Positions 35,418 through 43,637 of a stretch of DNA of 64,000 nt are shown here, piece after piece. This stretch comes from BOG-908 sp965198915 (GTDB lineage: Bacteria > Pseudomonadota > Alphaproteobacteria > Acetobacterales > Acetobacteraceae). The translations under genes and the position numbers were made by a program. The notes under the pieces were generated by a model. The model made no database searches. It saw only the letters and a program-made list of their open reading frames with translations, and was not told the origin of the DNA. Numbering within the stretch: the stretch's first letter is position 1; every line of letters begins with the position of its first letter. The DNA is taken from NCBI GenBank assembly GCA_965198915.1, contig CBDAQC010000002.1:124001-188000 (forward strand). Reading direction: 5' to 3'.

Positions 35418-35764
35418 GAGCGAACCCGCCGTTCGGCCAAGCGCCAGTGACGTCGCCGGCTCACTTCCGGAAAAGCTTCGTCGCGGTCGCACCCTCGTTC
35501 CCTGAGCCCGGGCGAGGCACGGCGCCGGCGCCCGAGTAAGGTCGAAGCAACGCCATCTCACGACTGACCAGAACGGTAACGGCGACCGCGACGCCCAGGG
35601 GCGCGATGACCATGGCTCGCTCACATGCCGCGGCAGCCCTGGTGCTCACCTGCGGCGCCGGTGCAGCGGTTCCTGCTCATGGCCGATACCCACACCGAAA
35701 ATCCTTGCCCAGCTCCACCTCGAGTTCCTATTATGTTCACTCCCAACCACCCAGGGCCGCGGCC
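35418..35764. other. 347-bp region without a convincing gene
   Basis: No repeat arm, RNA gene or clear promoter was seen. One 62-codon minus-strand frame (35461-35649) could encode a single membrane helix (VIAPLGVAVAVTVLV) but has no support. The next gene may begin here, since its frame is open from an ATG at 35606; the residues added would be low-complexity and Ser-rich. Confidence 0.4.
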
Positions 35765-36361
35765 GTGTCCACTAACCTCATCCACATCCCGGAAACCGCC
35801 GCGGAACGCACGGCGCGCCATCTCGCCCAGTGCCAGCGCCTCGCCGAACTCGCCATGCAGCTCGCCGAAGCCGCCGCCGCACGCGCCCAGATGACGCTGG
35901 CCCAACTGCCGCCCGGACCCGAACAGGACGAGGCACCCCGCCCGCCGCGCGCCATCCACCCGGCCAGCCTCTTCGCCCAGCTCGCCAGCGCCGCGCGCCA
36001 GGCCATCCGGCTCGAATGCCGCATCGTCGCCGGCCACGCCGCCACGATCGGCACCCAGGCAGACCCCCGCCGCGCCAAGATCCGGCGTGCCATACGCCAG
36101 GCCACCCAAGGCCGGCCGAACCGCGACAGGCTCCGCGAAGAAGCCGACGACATGCTGGAAACCGAGCTCGCGCTGGACCCCGACGGCACCACCGGCCTGC
36201 CGGACCTGCTGGAGGCTATCTGCGACGACCTGGGCTTCGAACTGGACTACGAAAAACTCGCAGCCGACCTCGCCACGCCGGGGACCGCCTGCCCCGCCGG
36301 CGCGGACGAGGAGGACCACCCGGACTGGCCGGACCCGCCAGTACCGCTCCGTCCGCACTGA
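35765..36361 (+). CDS. Conserved cytosolic protein of unknown function
   Basis: About 198 residues from GTG 35765 (VSTNLIHIPETAAERTARHL). Helix-rich: an Ala/Leu/Gln-rich helical region (residues 10-45) follows, then SLFAQLASAARQAIRLECRI, then an Arg-rich stretch RRAKIRRAIRQATQGRPNRD, an acidic helix and a Pro/Asp-rich tail. No signal peptide with this start. An ATG at 35606 is an alternative, but the extra residues look non-coding. It resembles no family I know by name. It lies 128 bases before the membrane-anchored gene at 36490. Confidence 0.5.
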   Translation: MSTNLIHIPETAAERTARHLAQCQRLAELAMQLAEAAAARAQMTLAQLPPGPEQDEAPRPPRAIHPASLFAQLASAARQAIRLECRIVAGHAATIGTQADPRRAKIRRAIRQATQGRPNRDRLREEADDMLETELALDPDGTTGLPDLLEAICDDLGFELDYEKLAADLATPGTACPAGADEEDHPDWPDPPVPLRPH

Positions 36362-36489
36362 CGGCGAAAACACGCCACGTCACGCCGCGTACACCGCCCC
36401 ACCGCCGGACAGCCCGGCCACCACCGCTGGCCAAAAAAGCCCGCGTGGCCGCGACCGCAGCACCCGCAATGCTGCTATAGCTGCCGGCC

Positions 36490-37650
36490 ATGGACGTGGC
36501 CGCCCCGAACACGCCTGCCCAGCAGACCGGCGCCAGCCCCACGGTGGTCGCCGGCCACATAACCGCGCTCCGCCTGTTCGACATCGCCTACGCGATAGAC
36601 CTGCACCGCGCCGAACAGCTCTGGGCCGGCCAGGCCCGCCAGGGCGCGCGCTCGCGGCTGACCGGCACGCCGCCCAAGGCCGTCTCCTTCGGCGAGCCGC
36701 CGCTCGGCCTGATCCTGCCGCCCACCCAGCTCACCCTGCGGGAAGCCACGCCTGCGGAGGTCGAGGTCACTGTCTTCGCCCGCCTCTACGCCTTCGGCGT
36801 CGTCACCCTCGCCGTCCAGGTCCCCGCGGACAATCTGGACTGGGACGCCTACACCGCGCGCATGAACGCGGTGGAAGCCGCGATCGGCACCCAGACGGAC
36901 ATCGCCTTCTGGCACAACCTGCTGGACGTGCTGCGCGAACCGATCGGCCCGGCACTCACCCGCCCCAACCGCTCGGACCTGGACGAGGACTACCTCGTGG
37001 CCACCGTGCACGGCTTCGGCCGCCCCGTGCTGGCCGCCGAACTCGGCCGAGAGATCGACCTCGTCCCCCTGCTCAGCGGCGAGACCCGCAAGCTCGCCGA
37101 AGCCGCCCGCGCGGACCTGCTCAGCCGCCGCTTCAGCTACTACACGGACGATTTGGTCGTCCTGACCTGGGACCGCGCCTTCATCTTCGAGCCGCGGCGA
37201 GACACCGACGTCGCCGACGTCATCGAGGTCGCCAACGCCCAGTTCCTGGAAATGCGCTACTACGACGAGCTGCTGGATGCCGAACTGCCCCGCATGTACG
37301 ACCTGGTCGAGGAAGCCACCCGCCGCCTCACGCGCGGCCCGCGCCGCTTCGCCGTGCTCGCCCGCCGCCTCTACACGCTGGTCGCCGAAGTCACCGAACT
37401 CACCGAAAAGGTGGACAACGCCCTGCAGGTCACCGAGGACGTATACCTCGCCCGCGTCTATTCGGCGGCGCTGGACCTGTTCCGCGTGAAAGCGGTCAGC
37501 GCCGCCGTCAACCGCAAGCTCTCGATCATACGGGACACCTACGCCGCCCTCTACGACGAGGCCGCCAGCAGCCGCGCCGGCCTGATGGAAGGCGCCATCA
37601 TCGCCCTGATCATCGTGGAAATCCTGCTGGCCCTGGTCGGCCGGCACTGA
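36490..37650 (+). CDS. C-terminally anchored protein, RMD1/DUF155-like layout
   Basis: 386 residues, unknown function. A beta-rich N-terminal half (EVEVTVFARLYAFGVVTLAV, DYLVATVHGFGRPVLA, RRFSYYTDDLVVLTWDRAFI) is followed by a long helical region (VIEVANAQFLEMRYYDELLD, VAEVTELTEKVDNALQVTED, VNRKLSIIRDTYAALYDEA) and a single C-terminal membrane helix (GAIIALIIVEILLALVG). This order of a beta domain, paired helices and a tail anchor recalls the RMD1/RMND1 (DUF155) proteins, but direct sequence identity is weak to my eye. Probably inserted in the inner membrane with the bulk in the cytosol. Confidence 0.6.
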   Translation: MDVAAPNTPAQQTGASPTVVAGHITALRLFDIAYAIDLHRAEQLWAGQARQGARSRLTGTPPKAVSFGEPPLGLILPPTQLTLREATPAEVEVTVFARLYAFGVVTLAVQVPADNLDWDAYTARMNAVEAAIGTQTDIAFWHNLLDVLREPIGPALTRPNRSDLDEDYLVATVHGFGRPVLAAELGREIDLVPLLSGETRKLAEAARADLLSRRFSYYTDDLVVLTWDRAFIFEPRRDTDVADVIEVANAQFLEMRYYDELLDAELPRMYDLVEEATRRLTRGPRRFAVLARRLYTLVAEVTELTEKVDNALQVTEDVYLARVYSAALDLFRVKAVSAAVNRKLSIIRDTYAALYDEAASSRAGLMEGAIIALIIVEILLALVGRH

Positions 37651-37665
37651 CCCGCACGCGTGTAT

Positions 37666-37686
37666 CCGGCAGGACCGGCGTTTTTT
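37666..37686 (+). terminator. Possible weak intrinsic terminator
   Basis: CCGG-CAGGA-CCGG followed by CG and six Ts, just after the stop of the tail-anchored protein gene. The stem is only 4 bp, so efficiency is doubtful. Confidence 0.35.
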
Positions 37687-37758
37687 CACCTTGCCCGAAA
37701 AGCACTGCTTGCCTTGTCCCGCGTCAGGTCGATTATTCCCGCCATGCGTTAAGGTGCC

Positions 37759-38073
37759 ATGATGCGGACCACACTCCTCCTGACGCTCCTCTGCGCCGGT
37801 TGCGCGCTCTCGCCCTCCGAACGCGAGGACGCCGCCCTCCGGCCGGCCGCCCTGGTCGATGCCTACCTGGTGGCGCACGGCATGGCGTTCAGCTACGCCA
37901 ACAGTCCGGACGCCAACCCTGACGTGGTGCTGCAACTGGCCAGGCTGGACCTGCAGGCGCAGAAGGCCGTCCGGGCACAGGATAGCGGCGCCAGCGCGGA
38001 AGCCATCGCCGCGCTCACGGACTACGCCGCCCGGCAATCCGCCGCCATCTCAGCCGACGTGCCCCACCCCTGA
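37759..38073 (+). CDS. Small lipoprotein
   Basis: 104 residues. MMRTTLLLTLLCAGCALSPS is a lipoprotein-like signal with a slightly atypical box (CAGC). The mature part is one helical domain (ALVDAYLVAHGMAFSYANSP, VVLQLARLDLQAQKAVRAQD). No family recognised. AAGGTG lies upstream of the paired ATG codons; either could start. It is followed 34 bases later by the ABC ATPase gene. Confidence 0.6.
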   Translation: MMRTTLLLTLLCAGCALSPSEREDAALRPAALVDAYLVAHGMAFSYANSPDANPDVVLQLARLDLQAQKAVRAQDSGASAEAIAALTDYAARQSAAISADVPHP

Positions 38074-38107
38074 CCGGTCGCCCCGTGCTGAACCTGTGTA
38101 GCCCGCC

Positions 38108-39154
38108 ATGAGCGGGCTGTCCCTGCGCGGCGTCACCGTCTCGCGCGGCAAGAGCCTGGTGCTGGAAGACCTCTCCTTCACCGCGCCGGCAGGGGCGGTG
38201 ACCGCTGTCCTGGGCGGGGCAGGCGCCGGCAAGACCTCGCTGCTGGCCGCCGTCGCCGGGCTGCTGAAGCTGGAGCGCGGCGCAATCCTGAAGGACGGCG
38301 AGGACGTCAGCAGGCTGGCGCCGCGCCGGCGCGGCATCGGCCTGCTGGCGCCGGGCGCCGTCCTGCCGGACACGATGCCGGTGCAGGCCGCCCTGCGCCG
38401 CACGGCCGGCCGGGCCGCGGCACCGCTGCTGGACACGGTCCTGGACACGCTCGGCGTGACGGCCATCGCGCAGGCCGAAGTGGGCCTGCTCTCGCACGGC
38501 AGCGCGTTGCTGGCCCTCACCGCCGCCAGGCTGGCCCGGGCCGGTGACGTGCTCCTCGTCGACGAGGCGGGCGCGGGACTGGACGTGGCCGCGTCGGAAC
38601 GCCTGCTCCTGGCCCTGCGCCAGCGTGCCGAGGCAGGCGTCACGGTGCTTCTGGCCACCCGCATCGCCAGCGTGGCGCTGGCGGCCGATCACCTCGTCCT
38701 GCTGGCAGGCGGGCGTGTCAGGCAGGCCGGAACGCCAGCCAGCCTGTATGCCGAACCACGCGATGCCGCCTGCGCATTGCTCACCGGCGAGGCGAACATC
38801 CTGGCCGGCCACATACGCGAACTCCGCCCGGGCGGGTTCATCTGGACCGGCGGCGGCCGCTATCTGCAGGCCGCCGCCGCCGAGGCGCCACGTCCCACGC
38901 TGGGGTGCCGCGTGTCGCTGTGCCTGCGGCCGGAGCGCATCGGGCTGCTGGCCGAAGGGGTGGAGGCCGACAACGCCATGGAGGCCACGGTGCTGTCGGT
39001 GGCCTCGGGCGGCAGCACGGTGCGCATCCGGCTGCGTGCGCCCGCGGGGGAATTGCTGGCCGCGGTGCCGAGCTGGCCCAATCCGGGCGTGAGCAGGGGC
39101 CAGGCCGTCCGCCTGGGCTGGCACGCAGCAGCCTGCCACATACTGGCGGAGTGA
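38108..39154 (+). CDS. Divergent ABC transporter ATPase with TOBE-like C-domain, no permease nearby
   Basis: 348 residues, laid out like PotA/UgpC import ATPases. Walker A GGAGAGKTS is intact. The signature is LSHGSALLALTAARL instead of LSGGQ, Walker B VLLVDEAGAGLD has DEA in place of DEP, and the H-loop reads LLATRIAS with no histidine. The region from about 235 (LCLRPERIGLL...AMEATVLSVASGGSTVRIRL) resembles a TOBE domain. No binding protein or permease gene adjoins it. Either it serves a distant transporter or ATP hydrolysis is impaired. Confidence 0.75.
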   Translation: MSGLSLRGVTVSRGKSLVLEDLSFTAPAGAVTAVLGGAGAGKTSLLAAVAGLLKLERGAILKDGEDVSRLAPRRRGIGLLAPGAVLPDTMPVQAALRRTAGRAAAPLLDTVLDTLGVTAIAQAEVGLLSHGSALLALTAARLARAGDVLLVDEAGAGLDVAASERLLLALRQRAEAGVTVLLATRIASVALAADHLVLLAGGRVRQAGTPASLYAEPRDAACALLTGEANILAGHIRELRPGGFIWTGGGRYLQAAAAEAPRPTLGCRVSLCLRPERIGLLAEGVEADNAMEATVLSVASGGSTVRIRLRAPAGELLAAVPSWPNPGVSRGQAVRLGWHAAACHILAE

Positions 39155-39252
39155 CGCCCATCGAAGCCGTAGCGCACCATCGCAACGCGCGTCTAACGAG
39201 GCAGAAGGCGCCCTGGCCTTCCTCGCAGGAAGGCGTGGCTGCCTTGCCGGCT

Positions 39253-41874
39253 CTACTCCCGATCGCTACCACCCAGGATCACCCGCGGCCGGGGGATGGT
39301 CGCCAGCAGCGCCGGCACGAACAGCAGCGTCGTCAGCACCGTGCAGCCCAGGCTGATCAGCAGCAGCGTGCCCATGCTCGCCGTGCCGGGATGGGAGGAC
39401 AGGGCCAGCGATCCGAACGCGGTGCCCGTGGTCAGCGCCGAGAAGATCACCGCCCGCGCGGTAGCCGACCCCAGGAACCGGGTGATTCCGGCCCGCCAGT
39501 TCATCACGAAGTAGATGTTGAAAGACACGCCCACGCCCAGCAGCAGCGGCAAGGCGATGATGTTGGCGAAGTTGAGGCTGATCCCGCAGGACCGCAGCAC
39601 CACCACCGTCAGCAGCGAGGAGATGGTCAGCGGCGCCATCACCAGCCCCACGTCGATCGGCCGGCGAAGTGCGATGATCAGGATTACGGCGATCGCGCCC
39701 AGCGCGCTGATCGCGGCGATGCTGAAGGCGTGGATGATGGTCTGCGCGCTGCGCACGATCCACACCGCCGAGCCGGTCGCCTGCGGCACGATCTCCGTGA
39801 CCACGTCCACGAAGTGCCGGATCGCATGGCTGTCGTCCACGCTGGAGCGCGGCAGTACCTGTATGCGCGCGCGGCCGTCCGGCACCAGCCAGTTGGCCTT
39901 CAGGTCGTCAGGTACGTCCGCCAGCGTCACGGGCTTGGCGGCCAGGGCCACGCGCAGGCGGTCCAGCTGCATCGGCAGGAAGCGCAGCAGCGCGCTCTGG
40001 GCGGCCAGCAGCGTGGCGTCCGGCGCGCGCTGCAGCCGGTCGAGGTCGCCGGAGATGGCGCGCAGCGGGTCGCCCGCGCCCAGCTTCGGCAGCACGGCCT
40101 GCAGTTTGGCGGCCAAGGCGGTGGCGGATTGCCGCAGCGCGGCGGCGTCCGGCACCGGGTCGGTCGCCGGCGGCGACAGGGTCGGCGCCAGCACGGAGTT
40201 CGCGTCGGCGATCATGGCCAGCTTCTCGGTCTGGTCCTGCGGCACGAAGCTGTTCAGCGACAGCACGGCGCGCACGGGCGGCAAGGCGGACAGCCTGGGC
40301 GTGATGGCGCGGGCGGCGTCCAGCGAGGGTACCAGCGCATCGATCGTGTAAGGGTTGGTGAACGGATCGTCCATCAGGCTCTTCAGCGTGGTCACCGCCT
40401 CGGTGTGCTGGTTCTTGGTGTGCAGCGGGTCGCCGTCGAACGGGATGGTGGGCGTAAGCGCCGCACCGGCCAGCGCCAGCACGATGAACACCGCCAGTAT
40501 GGGCCAGTGCAGCGGCCGCACGATGGGCTCCAGCCGCTTGAGCATCATCACGCCCACCTCGCGCTTCTCCTTTCGCGGCCGGAACTGCACCAGCAGGGCC
40601 GGCAGGAAGGTCAGCGTGGTGAGGAACGCGATGATCATGCCGCCACCGGCGATGATGCCGAGCTGCGCCACGCCCACGAAGGCAGTGGGCGTGAAGGCCA
40701 GGAAGCCGCTGGCGGTGGCCAGCGAGGCCACCAGTATCTGCGCACCGGAGCCGCGGCCGGTCTCGCGCAGCGCCTCGATCATGTCGGGGTGCACGTGCCG
40801 GCGCTCGCGGAAGCGCACGGTGAACTGGATGGCGAAGTCCACCGCGATGCCCACGAACAGTATGGCGAAGGCGACCGAGATCAGGTTCAGCGTGCCCACG
40901 GTGAGTGCCGCGAAGCCTGTGGTCAGCAGCAGGCCCAGGATCAGGGTGAGCGCGATCGGCAGGGCCAGGCGCCAGGAGCGGACGGCGGCGAACAGCCAGA
41001 CGCAGACGAGCACGAAGCTGCCGCCAAGCCCGATCGCCGCGCCCTGCGCCACCGAGGAGAACTCCTCGTCATCCAGTGCCACGCCGCCGGTCAGCCGCAT
41101 ATGCGCCTGCCCGTTGGCCACATAGGGCAGGTCGGCCGCCGCATGGCGCATGAAATCGGCAGCCTTGCCGCCAGGCTGCAACGAGGTGAAATCCCGCACC
41201 GGCTTGACGATGACGAAGCGATAGCGGCCGGCCTGCTTGGCCAACGGCCCGGCCAGCAGGTTCTCCCAGGACAGCGGCTCCGCATGGCCGTCCGCCGCCT
41301 GGCTGAGAGCGGTATGGAACTGCACCATCGCCGGGCCCATCGCGCCGGCGGAGATGCCGCGCTGCGCCCCTTCCGCCACCAGGGACAGGGCGCCGAACAG
41401 GCCGCGCAGGCTGGTGTCAGAGACGAGCTGGCCCAGGAAGGGCTGGGCATCCACCGTGCGGTCCAGCAGATCCTGCAACTGCGCCTTGTCGATCAGCAGG
41501 AAGGCGTTGCGCTGCAGATAGGCCGAATTGTCCGGCTGGGAGACGTTGCGGAACAGCGCCGGGTTGGCACGCAGGCGGGTGGCCAGCGCCGCCGCGGTGG
41601 CTTCGGCCTCCTCCGGTATCCTGGCGTCGATGACGGCCACTAGCACGCCCTCGTTCTGCGGGAACAGCCGTGTCAGGGCGCGGCTGTTCTGCTTCCATTC
41701 AAGGTCATTGGAGAACAGCAGCGTGGTGTCGGTGGTCACGCCCAGGCGATGGATGGCGGCGTAGATGCACAGCACGGACAGCAGGGCGCCCAGGACCATG
41801 ACGCTGAAGCGGCGCCTGGCGCAAAGCTCGACGAGGCGCGGCAGGATGGCGCGGACGGCGCTGGCAATGGTCAT
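39253..41874 (-). CDS. hpnN: Hopanoid-associated RND exporter HpnN
   Basis: 873 residues of the MMPL/RND superfamily with the two-fold layout: N-terminal helix (RFSVMVLGALLSVLCIYAAI), large periplasmic loop, helices around LGGSFVLVCVWLFAAV, LPIALTLILGLLLTTGFAAL and LISVAFAILFVGIAVDFAIQ with the polar GIAVDFAIQ motif, then a repeat of the plan in the second half (LPLLLGVGVSFNIYFVMNW). HpnN moves hopanoids to the outer membrane. It is normally within an hpn cluster; here no squalene-hopene cyclase or other hpn gene is in view. Alternative: another MMPL-type lipid exporter. Confidence 0.83.
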   Translation of the reverse strand: MTIASAVRAILPRLVELCARRRFSVMVLGALLSVLCIYAAIHRLGVTTDTTLLFSNDLEWKQNSRALTRLFPQNEGVLVAVIDARIPEEAEATAAALATRLRANPALFRNVSQPDNSAYLQRNAFLLIDKAQLQDLLDRTVDAQPFLGQLVSDTSLRGLFGALSLVAEGAQRGISAGAMGPAMVQFHTALSQAADGHAEPLSWENLLAGPLAKQAGRYRFVIVKPVRDFTSLQPGGKAADFMRHAAADLPYVANGQAHMRLTGGVALDDEEFSSVAQGAAIGLGGSFVLVCVWLFAAVRSWRLALPIALTLILGLLLTTGFAALTVGTLNLISVAFAILFVGIAVDFAIQFTVRFRERRHVHPDMIEALRETGRGSGAQILVASLATASGFLAFTPTAFVGVAQLGIIAGGGMIIAFLTTLTFLPALLVQFRPRKEKREVGVMMLKRLEPIVRPLHWPILAVFIVLALAGAALTPTIPFDGDPLHTKNQHTEAVTTLKSLMDDPFTNPYTIDALVPSLDAARAITPRLSALPPVRAVLSLNSFVPQDQTEKLAMIADANSVLAPTLSPPATDPVPDAAALRQSATALAAKLQAVLPKLGAGDPLRAISGDLDRLQRAPDATLLAAQSALLRFLPMQLDRLRVALAAKPVTLADVPDDLKANWLVPDGRARIQVLPRSSVDDSHAIRHFVDVVTEIVPQATGSAVWIVRSAQTIIHAFSIAAISALGAIAVILIIALRRPIDVGLVMAPLTISSLLTVVVLRSCGISLNFANIIALPLLLGVGVSFNIYFVMNWRAGITRFLGSATARAVIFSALTTGTAFGSLALSSHPGTASMGTLLLISLGCTVLTTLLFVPALLATIPRPRVILGGSDRE

Positions 41875-42023
41875 TTACGGATTCCGGGGGGCGGCGAGGG
41901 ATCAGGGCGGTCTGTGCCCTAATTGGGGGTGGTTTCCCAGGGCGCCGGGGGGTGCGGATGCACTATGTTGCTCGAATGCGCGTGGGCGGGCGCGAACTGT
42001 GGCGGATTTGCAAGAGGATAAAG

Positions 42024-42062
42024 CAGGCCTTCTTCTTTCAAGAGAAGACGCAAGAAGCGTTC
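42024..42062. repeat. Degenerate single arm of the A/T repeat
   Basis: AAAGCAGGCCTTCTTC, TTTCAAGAGAAGACGCAAGAAGCGTTCG keeps CTTC/GAAG pairing of a type B arm with shortened T and A runs. It lies just downstream of the alpha/beta hydrolase stop. Confidence 0.5.
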
Positions 42063-42094
42063 GGCCGCTGTCGCCAAACGTCGACGCGTGCGCC

Positions 42095-42964
42095 TCAGCG
42101 CTTCCGATGCGCCGCCACGAACGCGTCGATGTCGGCCAGCACGGGCGCCTTGCCCTGGAAGATCGGCGCGATGGCGATGATGAGGCCGATATGTCCCACG
42201 CCGGGATAGAGCGTCTCCTGCACCTGCCCACCCGCCTCACGCAGGCGGGCGGCGAGTGCCACGGTGTTGCGCGGCTTTACCTGGTGGTCCGCGGTGCCCG
42301 CCAGCAACAGCAGCGGCGGCGCATGTGCGTCCGCGAAGGTGATGACCTGGCCGGCCGGATCGTTGCCGACGGGGGCGAACACCGCGCTCACGTCCGGCTC
42401 CTGCAAGGGCTTGAAGTCGTATGGGCCGGCAAGGCCAATGGCGCCGGCGAGGCGGTCTCGGCTGGTGCCGGCGGCGGCAAGGTATTGCGGGTTCAGCGCC
42501 AGCATGATCGCGTTGTAGGCGCCGGCGGAATGACCCATCAGAAATACCCGGTCCGGGTCGCCGCCGATCTGACTCAGATGCGCGAAGGTCCAGGCGGTGG
42601 CGTCGGCGCAATCAGCCAGGAAAGCGGGGAAGCGCACCTGCGGATACAGCCGGTAATCCGGCACGACCACGACGGCGCCATGCCTGGCCAGCGTAGCCGC
42701 AACGAACGGGTATATTTTCCTATTGCCGGTCTTCCAGGAACCGCCGTAGAAGAAGACGATTACGGGAAGCGTCGTGTCGCCGACAGGGCGATAGATATCA
42801 AGCTTCTGGCGTGGGTCCTGGCCATAGGCAACATCGTGGGTGATTTGCAGATCCGCGCGGGAGATGGTGGCGTTGAGTATCTGCGCGCCGGAGCAGGCCG
42901 ATAGAAGAAGGGCAACGCAGGCAGCGCCGATGCGTGCGCAGGATTTGCAAGCCGCCGCGAACAT
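42095..42964 (-). CDS. Alpha/beta hydrolase lipoprotein (BD-FAE/esterase type)
   Basis: 289 residues. The N-terminus MFAAACKSCARIGAACVALL continues to LLSAC, a lipobox. The catalytic domain has the oxyanion segment VIVFFYGGSWKTGNRK (YGGSW for HGGxW), VVVPDYRLYPQVRFPAFLAD, the nucleophile elbow LMGHSAGAYNA and late Asp (LAGTADHQV) and His (YPGVGHIG). It resembles carboxylesterases and feruloyl-type esterases of the HSL-like branch. The substrate is unknown. It follows lutC by about 46 bases and may be the last gene of that operon. Confidence 0.85.
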   Translation of the reverse strand: MFAAACKSCARIGAACVALLLSACSGAQILNATISRADLQITHDVAYGQDPRQKLDIYRPVGDTTLPVIVFFYGGSWKTGNRKIYPFVAATLARHGAVVVVPDYRLYPQVRFPAFLADCADATAWTFAHLSQIGGDPDRVFLMGHSAGAYNAIMLALNPQYLAAAGTSRDRLAGAIGLAGPYDFKPLQEPDVSAVFAPVGNDPAGQVITFADAHAPPLLLLAGTADHQVKPRNTVALAARLREAGGQVQETLYPGVGHIGLIIAIAPIFQGKAPVLADIDAFVAAHRKR

Positions 42965-43010
42965 CGCTGCAGGCGGAGAAGCATGGAAGAACTGCTTGCG
43001 TCTTTTCAAA

Positions 43011-43637
43011 CTAGGCAACAAGCAGGACATCCAAGGTGCGCGGTCCGTGCACGCCCTCAACCCGGTCCAGCTCGATATCGGCGGTAGCCGACGGTCCGCT
43101 GAAGAACGTGATCGGCGCGCCGCGCAGCACATGCGGGTGCAACGCGGCAATCGCTTCCGGCATGATGCCGACGATGGCGCTCTCGCGCACCACGCACAGG
43201 TGGTAGTCGGGCAGCAGGGTCAGCGCACGGCGGCCCTGGCCCGGGCCGCTGTCGAGCACGATCGTGCCGGTCTCCGCAATCGCGAGCAGGCAGCCGGTCA
43301 TCGCACCGGCCGTGGCGTCCAGATCGCGCAAGGACAGGCCTGCATCTTCCGTCAGCGGCGGGGCAGCGGGCCGCCAGGAGGCGGGCAGGCCCGGGGGGAT
43401 CACGAGCGAGGCGATGCGCCGCGCGGCGAGCTGCCGCGTGGCAATTTCGCCTATCTCGCCGTCGCCGCGGGCGCGCAGCACCGTCACGTGATAGTCGGCA
43501 AGGCGTTCGGTAAAGCGCTGAACCAGGGCGTCGCGGTCCAGCTCGGTGTGCGAACGGTAGGCGGGAACGAAAGCTGCTGCTGGCGCCGCGGTCTGCGTGG
43601 CGCGTATGCGGGCGATCATCTCGTCGCGCGCGCTCAT
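43011..43637 (-). CDS. lutC: Lactate utilisation protein LutC
   Basis: 208 residues of the LutC/YkgG (DUF162) family. The second half carries TAGAMTGCLLAIAETGTIVL and LPDYHLCVVRESAIVGIMPE, then the closing ITFFSGPSATADIELDRVEG with GVHGPRTLDVLLV, the family hallmark. LutC is part of the non-flavin L-lactate oxidation complex LutABC. Its start at 43637 overlaps the lutB stop (ATGA). Confidence 0.92.
   Translation of the reverse strand: MSARDEMIARIRATQTAAPAAAFVPAYRSHTELDRDALVQRFTERLADYHVTVLRARGDGEIGEIATRQLAARRIASLVIPPGLPASWRPAAPPLTEDAGLSLRDLDATAGAMTGCLLAIAETGTIVLDSGPGQGRRALTLLPDYHLCVVRESAIVGIMPEAIAALHPHVLRGAPITFFSGPSATADIELDRVEGVHGPRTLDVLLVA

Noticed and set aside
35461..35649. 62-codon minus-strand frame with one hydrophobic helix
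   Set aside because: Starts at GTG without a ribosome site, ends in Gly/Pro low-complexity sequence, and overlaps a possible plus-strand gene start.
38905..41643. 912-codon plus-strand frame opposite hpnN
   Set aside because: Gln/Arg/His-rich antisense shadow without any recognisable domain.
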